Source: Chryseobacterium gleum
GTDB taxonomy: Bacteria > Bacteroidota > Bacteroidia > Flavobacteriales_D > Crocinitomicaceae
Assembly: GCA_943326315.2 (NCBI GenBank)
Contig: CALPSU020000185.1
Coordinates: forward strand, 1 to 5,487
DNA: 5,487 nt
Direction: 5' to 3'
Made by a program: the position numbers and the translations under genes. Numbering within the stretch: the stretch's first letter is position 1; the number at the start of each line of letters is the position of its first letter. The notes beneath the pieces are model-generated. The model searched no databases and was not told where the DNA came from. It worked only from the letters and a program-made list of their open reading frames with translations. This document shows, in pieces, positions 1-5,487 of this stretch.

Positions 1-1
1 A

Positions 2-1432
2 ATTGCGGGATTAGCTGTCGCTCTTCGATTGAAACATAAAGGATACGATGTTACTGTTTTTGAATCAAATAGTTATACTGGAGGTAAAATATATAATCTA
101 GAGCAAGATGGTTATCGTTTTGATACTGGTCCTTCTTTATTTACTTTACCAAATTTAGTTGATGAACTTTTTTTACTTTTTAATGAAAATCCAAAAGACC
201 ATTTTACATACACAAAAAGAGGTACTATCTGTAATTATTTTTGGGAAGGTGGTACTCGTTTTATTGTTTCAGCAGATAAAGATTCTTTTGTAAACGAAGT
301 TGTAAATACATTTCAAGTGAGCAAGAATGAAATAGACAATTATTTGAATAAAAATAAAGAGAAGTACGATTTGACTTCAAGTATTTTTTTAGAAAAATCA
401 TTGCATAAATTTGGAACTTATTTTTCATTATCTACTTTAAAAGCATTAATATTATCTTATAAATTGGATATCAATCAATCATTAGATGACACAAATAAGC
501 ACCATTTTAAAGATGGTAAATTGGTGCAGTTATTTAATCGATATGCAACTTATAATGGTTCGTCACCTTATAAAACGCCTGGAATAATGTCAATGATCCC
601 TCATTTAGAAATGGATTTAGGGACTTATTTACCGGTAGGAGGGATGAAAGAAATTTCAGAAAGTTTGTATCAATTTGCTTTGGAAAAAGGTATTCATTTT
701 AAATTTAATGAAGAAGTTGATAAAATTTCAATTGAGAATAAAGTAGTGAATGGGATTGAAACTAAAAAAGGTAATTATGAGGCTGAAATAGTAGTTTCAA
801 ATTCGGATATTTTTACAAGTTATTCTAATTTATTGAAAGATGATTTACCACCTAAAAAAATAATAAAGCAAGAAAGATCCAGTTCAGCAATTATATTTTA
901 TTGGGGTATTCAAAAAACTTTTCCGGAATTGGATTTACATAATATTTTATTTAGTGAAAATTACGAAAAAGAATTTGATCAAATATTCAATAAACAATCT
1001 GTTTCGGATGATCCTACAATTTACATTAATATTACAAGTAAAGTAGAAGGAATTGATGCTCCAGATGGATGTGAAAATTGGTTTGTAATGATTAATACTT
1101 CTGCTAATTTCGATCAAGATTGGGACGAATTAATAATCCAATCAAAAAAGAACATAATAACCAAAATAAATTCGATATTAAAAACTGATATTGAAAAATT
1201 CATAGTATGCGAATCAATTTTAGATCCTCGTAGTATCGAATCTAAAACTAAATCACACCGAGGGTCATTATACGGTGCTTCAAGTAATTCAAAGTTTGCT
1301 GCTTTTTTACGTCATCCAAATTTCACTAGAAAGGTGAAGGGTTTGTATTTTTGTGGAGGATCAGTTCATCCAGGTGGAGGAATTCCACTTTGTTTACTTT
1401 CTGCAAAAATTGTTTCTGATTTGATCGATTAG
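2..1432 (+). CDS. crtD: CrtD-like carotenoid 3,4-desaturase (FAD-dependent, CrtI/CrtD superfamily), 5'-truncated
   Basis: This is a FAD-dependent carotenoid desaturase of the phytoene desaturase superfamily. CrtD enzymes introduce the 3,4 double bond into 1-hydroxylated carotenoid ends. The frame is open to the window edge: bases 2-28 read IAGLAVALR, the back half of the N-terminal GxGxxG dinucleotide-binding motif, so the true start lies outside and the TTG at 29 is not the start. Counting from base 29, the end of the Rossmann fold is VTVFE (residues 8-12), followed by GGK (18-20) and the superfamily motif FDTGPSLFTLP (31-41). The C-terminal FAD motif (residues 438-460) contains HPGGGIPL; CrtI usually has HPGAGIPG there, so the call favours CrtD over CrtI. 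About 476 residues are visible, nearly full length for the family. The methyltransferase gene follows after 50 bp and is probably co-transcribed. The exact substrate (1-hydroxy-lycopene or 1'-hydroxy-torulene type) cannot be read from sequence; another CrtI-clan desaturase is the main alternative. Confidence 0.85.
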   Translation: MAGLAVALRLKHKGYDVTVFESNSYTGGKIYNLEQDGYRFDTGPSLFTLPNLVDELFLLFNENPKDHFTYTKRGTICNYFWEGGTRFIVSADKDSFVNEVVNTFQVSKNEIDNYLNKNKEKYDLTSSIFLEKSLHKFGTYFSLSTLKALILSYKLDINQSLDDTNKHHFKDGKLVQLFNRYATYNGSSPYKTPGIMSMIPHLEMDLGTYLPVGGMKEISESLYQFALEKGIHFKFNEEVDKISIENKVVNGIETKKGNYEAEIVVSNSDIFTSYSNLLKDDLPPKKIIKQERSSSAIIFYWGIQKTFPELDLHNILFSENYEKEFDQIFNKQSVSDDPTIYINITSKVEGIDAPDGCENWFVMINTSANFDQDWDELIIQSKKNIITKINSILKTDIEKFIVCESILDPRSIESKTKSHRGSLYGASSNSKFAAFLRHPNFTRKVKGLYFCGGSVHPGGGIPLCLLSAKIVSDLID

Positions 1433-1482
1433 TTTTTTCGAAATGATGAGGTATTTAGTACACATTAAAATTATGTTTAGTT

Positions 1483-2415
1483 ATGAATAAATTAATTGAG
1501 TGCCCAATTTGTGGAAATGAAAAATTAAATTCATTTATTAGAACTAATGCTCAGATGCATGTAAGAGGGGATGAGTTCAATTTTGACAAATGTGATAATT
1601 GTAGCTTGGTCATGTTGAATCCTCGGGTAGATATAGATAAAATAGAAGCTTACTATACTCACTATTATTTACCCTATAGAGGATCTAGCGTATGGGGAAA
1701 ATACCAATCTATGGTTGAAAATAGTCAGAATAAGTTAGACGAAAAAAGGGTTAATTTAATCGTCAAGTATAAAAAAGATATTAATCCAAAAACAACGGTA
1801 TTAGATATTGGTTGTGGCAAACCTTCATTTTTAGCTAAATGCCACGATAAATTTCAATCTAATTGTATTGGAATTGATTTTTCTGACAAAGGTTGGACTG
1901 ATAATTCAACGTATATTGATAAATTGAATTTGTCTGTAACGGATGTAAATAATTTAGAATTAGAGAAGTTGCCAGATATTATTACGATGTGGCATTATTT
2001 AGAGCACGATTATTCACCAAAAGAAACATTGAAAAAATTAAAGTCCATGATTGCGCCAAAAGGGTTGGTGTTTATTGAAGTTCCAAATTTTGAATCAGAT
2101 AGCAGAAAGAAGTTTGGCGCTAATTGGGCAGGTTATCATACTCCAAGACATACTTTTTTATTTTCTCCTAAAACAATAACACAACTCTTAAAAGATACAG
2201 GTTTTTCAATTGTTGATTTGAATATAAATGGGACTTTAGATCCATATAATTTGTATTGGATGAGTATGATGGAGAAAAAAAATATAGATTGGTCGAAAAA
2301 TATGGAAGGTGAGTTCTGGGGATATGTGAGGGGAATGCTACTTTTTAGAGTAAAACAATTTTTCAATAGAAATAAATCATTTGGAGTTATGACAATTATT
2401 GCACAGGCTGATTGA
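1483..2415 (+). CDS. Zinc-ribbon class I SAM-dependent methyltransferase
   Basis: This is a predicted soluble methyltransferase of 310 residues. The N-terminus carries a zinc-ribbon with two Cys pairs, CPIC (C8, C11) and CDNC (C37, C40). A Rossmann-type SAM domain follows: motif I VLDIGCGKPSF (106-116), the acidic end of strand 2 at IGIDFS (129-134, D132), and DIITMWHYLEH (165-175), which resembles the motif after strand 4 in Methyltransf_23/11 proteins. GYHTPRHTFLFSP (217-229) is a segment I associate with zinc-ribbon methyltransferases of cell-surface sugar loci. The C-terminus (MTIIAQAD) looks like a normal last strand, so the protein is complete. The ATG has no Shine-Dalgarno sequence. 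The gene lies 50 bp after crtD with no visible promoter between them, so co-transcription is likely. Its 3' end overlaps the convergent crtA gene by 20 bp. The substrate is unknown. Position suggests a carotenoid hydroxyl or a carotenoid-linked sugar, but this is inference, and surface-polysaccharide methylation is an equal alternative. Confidence 0.85.
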   Translation: MNKLIECPICGNEKLNSFIRTNAQMHVRGDEFNFDKCDNCSLVMLNPRVDIDKIEAYYTHYYLPYRGSSVWGKYQSMVENSQNKLDEKRVNLIVKYKKDINPKTTVLDIGCGKPSFLAKCHDKFQSNCIGIDFSDKGWTDNSTYIDKLNLSVTDVNNLELEKLPDIITMWHYLEHDYSPKETLKKLKSMIAPKGLVFIEVPNFESDSRKKFGANWAGYHTPRHTFLFSPKTITQLLKDTGFSIVDLNINGTLDPYNLYWMSMMEKKNIDWSKNMEGEFWGYVRGMLLFRVKQFFNRNKSFGVMTIIAQAD

Positions 2416-3112
2416 AGTCCCACTCTTTTCCTTGCCAGGTTCCTTGAGTTTTATAAGGTTGAAATCTTGAAAATAATTCTTCAGAATACCATTTTAATTC
2501 TTTCGTAAGTGCAATCGCTTTTTTATGTTCTTCACTATTGTAAGCGAAATTTTTCAAATCTTCAACTGATTCCCAGATACTAAAAGTTGACATTTGTTTA
2601 AGAGGAATTTCTCCAATTCCTTTTGTGAAAAATAGTCCTTTTGCATTTTTTATTGGTTTTTGGGATGTGGGAACATATTTCCAAAATTTAACCATACTCC
2701 TGTTTTTGATAGTAGCTCTTGTAATAACTGCAACGTATGGATTTTCTGGATTTATATCTTTATTTTTGATAAATGGGTTCCTGCCAGACCAAAGTCCATG
2801 TGAAGATATATTTCGCATATAAGTTGTTAGAAATTCAATGCTGTGATTTTTGTATCTAGACATAATCTTTGAATTTTCTAAAAATAAGTCTGCATCTTTT
2901 TCAGTATTCCAAACTTGTATAAGGCAATACACCGACCAATCAGGCATTGGATTAAAACCTAATCCTTTGCCACTACCCATTAGCTTGTAAAAAGTTTGAT
3001 TACCAGTTTTTTTTATGGATGAATGGGCAAATTGCATCATAAATAAAGCCCATAATTTACTGTAAAATGATTTAAATTTAAAAAATGTAATTGTTGTTAT
3101 TTGATTTTCCAT
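2396..3112 (-). CDS. crtA: CrtA-family carotenoid monooxygenase (spheroidene monooxygenase / carotenoid 2-hydroxylase-like)
   Basis: This 238-residue protein matches the CrtA family along its whole length. Landmarks are LWALFMMQFAH (20-30), the core FYKLMGSGKGLGFNPMPDWS (41-60), VWNTEKDA (67-74), WSGRNPF (108-114), TRATIK (131-136), GIGEIPLKQMSTFSIW (165-180), a helix ending KWYSEELFSRF (207-217), and a GTWQGKEW tail (224-231). Rhodobacter CrtA has corresponding segments in the same order. Purple-bacterial CrtA is an oxygen-dependent haem enzyme that oxidises C-2 of acyclic carotenoids to a ketone. A related enzyme from the myxol producer Flavobacterium P99-3 is known as a carotenoid 2-hydroxylase, and that is the likelier activity here. 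H30, H90, H105 and H196 are the only histidines and thus possible haem ligands; which one binds is not evident. It faces crtD and the methyltransferase, overlaps the latter by 20 bp, and is divergent from ald. Family assignment is firm; regiospecificity is inferred. Confidence 0.88.
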   Translation of the reverse strand: MENQITTITFFKFKSFYSKLWALFMMQFAHSSIKKTGNQTFYKLMGSGKGLGFNPMPDWSVYCLIQVWNTEKDADLFLENSKIMSRYKNHSIEFLTTYMRNISSHGLWSGRNPFIKNKDINPENPYVAVITRATIKNRSMVKFWKYVPTSQKPIKNAKGLFFTKGIGEIPLKQMSTFSIWESVEDLKNFAYNSEEHKKAIALTKELKWYSEELFSRFQPYKTQGTWQGKEWDFNQPVQ

Positions 3113-3255
3113 GCTTTATTAATTGTGCTTTATTTTAATCAATACTATTGAGTGAATTTACACATTTCATTTATAGGTTCTTAACGAAATATGAAAATTA
3201 ATGGTTTCATGATTAAAAAATTGAGAATCTATTACCAGAAAACACAATTTGGGTG

Positions 3256-3263
3256 TATATTCG
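3256..3263 (+). promoter_or_regulatory. Candidate Bacteroidota sigma-A -7 box for ald
   Basis: TATATTCG matches the Bacteroidota -7 consensus TAnnTTTG at all but one fixed position. Transcription would start near 3268-3272 and give a leader of roughly 85-90 nt before the ald ATG. No good TTG is present at the usual distance upstream (near 3233-3238), so this is a half-supported promoter. Confidence 0.3.
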
Positions 3264-3284
3264 CAGTAACGAACAAAATTAGCG

Positions 3285-3315
3285 CACAATTTCGATTGAA
3301 TTGATTTGAATTGTG
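3285..3315. repeat. Inverted repeat CACAATT-17-AATTGTG in the ald leader
   Basis: Perfect 7-bp arms lie at 3285-3291 (CACAATT) and 3309-3315 (AATTGTG) around a 17-bp spacer. The same heptamer occurs again at 3243-3249 in direct orientation, 42 bp upstream of the left arm, and at 3121-3127 as AATTGTG, eight bases before the crtA start codon. In DNA this AT-rich some chance repetition is expected, but four copies of one heptamer in under 200 bp, two as a palindrome, could be operator half-sites for a regulator of the divergent pair. The arms are too AT-rich and the loop too long for a strong RNA hairpin. Confidence 0.3.
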
Positions 3316-3320
3316 AGATT

Positions 3321-3350
3321 ATGAGAGATTTTTTTAATTTTTTTAAATAA
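3321..3350 (+). CDS. Possible nine-codon Phe-rich leader ORF before ald
   Basis: ATG at 3321 opens a mini-ORF reading MRDFFNFFK and ending at TAA (3348-3350), six bases before the ald ATG and in the same frame. Four of nine residues are Phe, all TTT, because the stretch holds two T7 runs. It lies downstream of the candidate ald promoter, so it would be on the mRNA. It could be an attenuator-type leader peptide or a translational coupling device. More simply, it could be chance coding in a T-rich leader; there is no terminator/antiterminator hairpin pair to support attenuation. Confidence 0.12.
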   Translation: MRDFFNFFK

Positions 3351-3356
3351 ATTGAT

Positions 3357-4571
3357 ATGAAAACAGATCCAGAAATACTGAAACATTTGATGGAACAAGG
3401 TAGTTTGCTTCCAAAAGAGGAAATGTTAGAGATTACTCCTAAAAAAGGTAAATTATTTATTGGTATTCCAAAAGAATCATTTTTTCAAGAAAGAAGGGTC
3501 GCACTAGTTCCTGAAGCCGTTTCTATTTTAGTTCTTCATGGTCACCGTGTAAGAATTGAGTCAAAGAGTGGTGAAATGGCAAATTTTTCAGATAGAGATT
3601 ATAGCGAGGCTGGTGCAGAAATATGCCACGATCCTAAGGATATTTTTTCATGCGATATTATTTTCAAAGTTGGACCACCAACTGAAGATGAAATTGATTT
3701 AATGTCAGGAAATCAGACACTTGTTTCTGCATTACAAATTTCAACTCAACCGAAAGTTATTTTGCAAAAATTAATGCAAAAAAAAATAACTGCTATAGCT
3801 TGGGATTACATTCGGGATCATAAAGGTGTTTTTTCTATTGTGAGAGCAATGAGTGAGATTGCTGGAACCACGTCTGTATTAATTGCAGGAGAATTACTGT
3901 CTAATTATAGTTCTGGTAAAGGAATTATGTTGGGAGGAATAACAGGAGTTAGACCAACAGAAGTTGTTGTTATCGGAGCAGGAACTGTAGGAGACTTTGC
4001 TGTTCAAGCTGCTTTAGGTTTGGGAGCGTCTGTTAAAATATTTGATAATTCAATGTCTCGTTTACGTAGATTACAAAATAATTCTAATTCAAGACTTTAT
4101 ACTTCTGTAATTCAGCCTAAGAGTTTAGCAAAAGCTATTCAAAATGCCGATGTTGTTATTGGAGCTTTACGAGCACCACTTGGAAGAACTCCATGTGTTG
4201 TATCTGAAGAAATGATTGAATCAATGCAGACAGGATCTGTTTTAATCGATGTTAGTATTGATCAAGGAGGTTGTTTCGAAACTTCAAAAGTTACGAATCA
4301 CAATGAACCTATATTTATTAAACACGGAGTTATTCATTATTGTGTTCCAAATATAGCTTCTCGCGTTTCAAGAACAGCATCTTTAGTTCTGTCAAATATT
4401 TTTTCTCCAATTTTATTAGAAATGGGAGAGAGAGGTGGCTGTAAAGAGCTAATTAAAGGAGATGAAGGTTTTAGAAATGGAGTTTATATATATAAAGGTG
4501 CATTAACAAGCGAAGTTCTTGGAAAAGTTTTTAATTTGAAATATAAAAATATCGAGTTGCTATTAATCTAA
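3357..4571 (+). CDS. ald: Alanine dehydrogenase (Bacteroidota-type)
   Basis: This 404-residue cytosolic enzyme of the alanine dehydrogenase / PntA N-terminal family is predicted to interconvert L-alanine and pyruvate plus ammonium with NAD(H). The N-terminal catalytic domain starts with IGIPKESFFQERRVALVP (35-52), where R47 matches the substrate Arg15 of classical Ald. MSEIAG (165-170) precedes the NAD domain, which has GAGTVG (207-212) and an acidic residue D230 at the end of the next strand (KIFD), fitting NAD rather than NADP. VSIDQGGCFETS (299-310) holds D302, matching catalytic Asp270. Classical Lys75 and His96 are replaced by G106 and Q127 in an ungapped alignment. It is about 30 residues longer than the classical 370-residue enzymes, because of an N-terminal extension of about 32. 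The ATG at 3357 is preceded in frame by TAA at 3348, which fixes the start region. The stop overlaps the next gene (TAATG), so the two are translationally coupled. Confidence 0.88.
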   Translation: MKTDPEILKHLMEQGSLLPKEEMLEITPKKGKLFIGIPKESFFQERRVALVPEAVSILVLHGHRVRIESKSGEMANFSDRDYSEAGAEICHDPKDIFSCDIIFKVGPPTEDEIDLMSGNQTLVSALQISTQPKVILQKLMQKKITAIAWDYIRDHKGVFSIVRAMSEIAGTTSVLIAGELLSNYSSGKGIMLGGITGVRPTEVVVIGAGTVGDFAVQAALGLGASVKIFDNSMSRLRRLQNNSNSRLYTSVIQPKSLAKAIQNADVVIGALRAPLGRTPCVVSEEMIESMQTGSVLIDVSIDQGGCFETSKVTNHNEPIFIKHGVIHYCVPNIASRVSRTASLVLSNIFSPILLEMGERGGCKELIKGDEGFRNGVYIYKGALTSEVLGKVFNLKYKNIELLLI

Positions 4572-5029
4572 TGATTCAAGCTTTAGCTTTACCAAAAGCA
4601 AATTTAAAACTTTCTAAAAAAGGTGATGTTTTATTTGTTTGGTGTGTTTCTAGAAAAAAAACATTGTTACTTACTCCTGAAGAATGGGTTAGGCAACATG
4701 TTATTCATTATTTAGTGAATGATAAAAATATTCCTTTAGGGTTATTGATTTCTGAATATTCTATAAAAATTAACAAGCTTTCAAGAAGATGCGATATCGT
4801 TGTTATAGGAACAGATCAGCAACCAAAATTAATTGTCGAGTGTAAAGCAACTGATGTTGCAATAAATCAAAAAGTATTTAATCAAATTGCTCAATATAAT
4901 TTTAAATTAAATGTAGATTATTTGATGTTGACGAATGGTTTAAATCATGTTATATGTAAAATCGATCGGATCAATAATACTTTTATTTTCTTGGAAGAAC
5001 TTCCGGATTTTTTAATAATTAACGTGTAG
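4571..5029 (+). CDS. Small HsdR N-terminal-like protein (PD-(D/E)xK nuclease fold)
   Basis: This 152-residue protein resembles the stand-alone 'type I restriction enzyme R protein N-terminus' family (HSDR_N_2 type). It is not a full HsdR, as there is no helicase or motor domain. The nuclease-like core is visible: D75 in RRCDIVVIG, then E90-C-K92 in LIVECKATD, which together form the D...ExK triad, followed by Q105xxxY109 in FNQIAQYN, like the QxxxY motif of RecB-type nucleases. TPEEWVRQHVIHYLV (35-49) is the preceding conserved helix. The ATG overlaps the ald stop by one base (TAATG), so expression is coupled to ald. No methylase or specificity subunit is nearby, which argues against a restriction role. 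Its real function is not known to me; DNA cleavage or repair is suggested by the fold only. Confidence 0.8.
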   Translation: MIQALALPKANLKLSKKGDVLFVWCVSRKKTLLLTPEEWVRQHVIHYLVNDKNIPLGLLISEYSIKINKLSRRCDIVVIGTDQQPKLIVECKATDVAINQKVFNQIAQYNFKLNVDYLMLTNGLNHVICKIDRINNTFIFLEELPDFLIINV

Positions 5030-5033
5030 TAGA

Positions 5034-5487
5034 ATGAAAAATATAATTAAAATTGTTTTCATTTTTATAAGTTTTAGTGGGATTAGTCAAAATGGCGATA
5101 TTAATCTACTTAAAAAAATCAATGGAAGTTATACTTCTGGAGGGGGGAAGGTATTTACTTTTATTACAAACACAGATAATACAGTTACCTTTTCAATTCC
5201 AATTGGATTATTTGCTTCAGGTTTAATTACTAAAGACAAAGAAGTTCGATGGAAAAGCTACGAGCATCTGACTTCAACTGCTTTAGCGGGTATTTTTACT
5301 ACCTCCTTGAAATTTGCTATAGATAGAGAAAGACCATCTAAAACATATCCTAATGATATCGTTAAATATACAAAAGCTGGTTCACATTCTTTTCCTTCTG
5401 GACACACTTCAATGGCTTTTGCAACTGCAACTTCAATTAGCCTTTTATACCCAAAATGGTATATAATTGCTCCGTCTTTTATTTGGG
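5034..5487 (+). CDS. PAP2-family phosphatase with signal peptide, 3'-truncated
   Basis: The frame opens at ATG 5034, four bases after the preceding stop, and stays open to the window end (151 codons visible). The N-terminus has a short Lys-containing start, a hydrophobic segment (about residues 4-17) and GISQNG, a typical Bacteroidota signal-peptide end. Two of the three PAP2 acid-phosphatase motifs are visible: KFAIDRERP (93-101, the K-x6-RP motif) and PSGH (121-124) in HSFPSGHTSMAF. The third, SRxxxxxHxxxD, would lie beyond the window. PAP2 proteins dephosphorylate lipid pyrophosphates or phosphates such as undecaprenyl or phosphatidyl compounds at the outer face of the membrane. The hydrophobic stretch around IPIGLFASGLI (55-65) and the one after PSGH fit the membrane helices of this family. 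It is the third gene of the ald operon. The substrate cannot be told. Confidence 0.85.
   Translation, partial: MKNIIKIVFIFISFSGISQNGDINLLKKINGSYTSGGGKVFTFITNTDNTVTFSIPIGLFASGLITKDKEVRWKSYEHLTSTALAGIFTTSLKFAIDRERPSKTYPNDIVKYTKAGSHSFPSGHTSMAFATATSISLLYPKWYIIAPSFIW

Larger units (their letters stand above)
3113..3356. promoter_or_regulatory. Divergent crtA / ald intergenic region
   Basis: These 244 bp separate the starts of crtA (minus) and ald (plus), so promoters for both should lie here. They hold four CACAATT/AATTGTG heptamers, a 6-bp inverted repeat ATGAAA/TTTCAT (3191-3196 and 3205-3210), two T7 runs (3329-3335 and 3338-3344) and a candidate -7 box for ald. On the crtA side the best -7 candidate is TAGTATTG (3147 down to 3140 on the minus strand), one mismatch from TAnnTTTG but without a partner TTG at the expected distance. 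I see no RNA gene and no convincing coding region. That the region contains promoters is inferred from the divergent layout; the exact sites are uncertain. Confidence 0.6.

Noticed and set aside
1433..1482. Possible separate promoter for the methyltransferase (TATGTTTA near 1472)
   Set aside because: It would be nearly on top of the start codon, has no paired TTG at a sensible distance, and the 50-bp gap fits co-transcription with crtD.
2136..2423. Minus-strand open frame of 95 codons over the end of the methyltransferase gene
   Set aside because: It lies opposite a well-supported methyltransferase, overlaps the end of crtA, and its translation shows no recognisable domain; it is a shadow frame.
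2442..2458. Small hairpin CCTT/AAGG near the convergent gene ends as a terminator
   Set aside because: The stem is only four base pairs with a nine-base loop and no T tract follows, so it does not support an intrinsic terminator.
2625..2822. Plus-strand open frame of 65 codons with a hydrophobic look, inside crtA
   Set aside because: It is antisense to the conserved middle of crtA; its hydrophobicity follows from the complementary reading of Lys/Asn-rich codons.
3191..3304. 37-codon open frame starting MKINGF in the crtA-ald intergenic region
   Set aside because: It covers the candidate ald promoter and heptamer sites, has no recognisable domain, and 37 codons open by chance is unremarkable in one short region.
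4571..5029. A type I restriction-modification system
   Set aside because: Only an HsdR-N-like domain is present; there is no helicase region, HsdM or HsdS in the window, and the gene is coupled to ald.

Overview
This window looks like a piece of a Bacteroidota chromosome, probably Flavobacteriia or a close relative. It is strongly AT-rich. No start codon has a clear Shine-Dalgarno sequence in front of it, and starts sit behind A/T-rich leaders instead. The protein families (Bacteroidota-type alanine dehydrogenase, CrtD/CrtA-type carotenoid enzymes, a stand-alone HsdR-N-like protein) fit that phylum. The assignment rests on pattern recognition, not on a search.

Left part (1-3112): a carotenoid-modification locus. 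A CrtD-like FAD carotenoid desaturase, cut at its 5' end by the window, is followed 50 bp later on the same strand by a zinc-ribbon class I SAM methyltransferase. A CrtA-family haem monooxygenase (spheroidene monooxygenase / carotenoid 2-hydroxylase relative) faces them on the minus strand. The last 20 bp of the methyltransferase and of crtA are shared tail to tail. Together the genes suggest tailoring of an acyclic or monocyclic carotenoid end (desaturation, hydroxylation or ketolation, and possibly methylation) towards a myxol-, saproxanthin- or flexixanthin-like pigment. The methyltransferase's part is only inferred from position.

Middle (3113-3356): a 244-bp divergent intergenic region between crtA and ald. 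It holds a weak Bacteroidota-type -7 box, four copies of the heptamer CACAATT/AATTGTG (two of them forming an inverted repeat), and a nine-codon Phe-rich mini-ORF ending just before ald.

Right part (3357-5487): a tight plus-strand operon. It contains a Bacteroidota-type alanine dehydrogenase, a small nuclease-like HsdR-N protein overlapping it by one base (TAATG), and, 4 bp later, a secreted or membrane PAP2-family phosphatase that runs off the window.

No RNA gene, IS element, CRISPR array or strong intrinsic terminator was seen. The most interesting points are the unassigned methyltransferase inside the carotenoid locus, the CrtA homologue in a presumably non-phototrophic bacterium, and the alanine dehydrogenase that lacks the Lys and His of the classical Ald active site.
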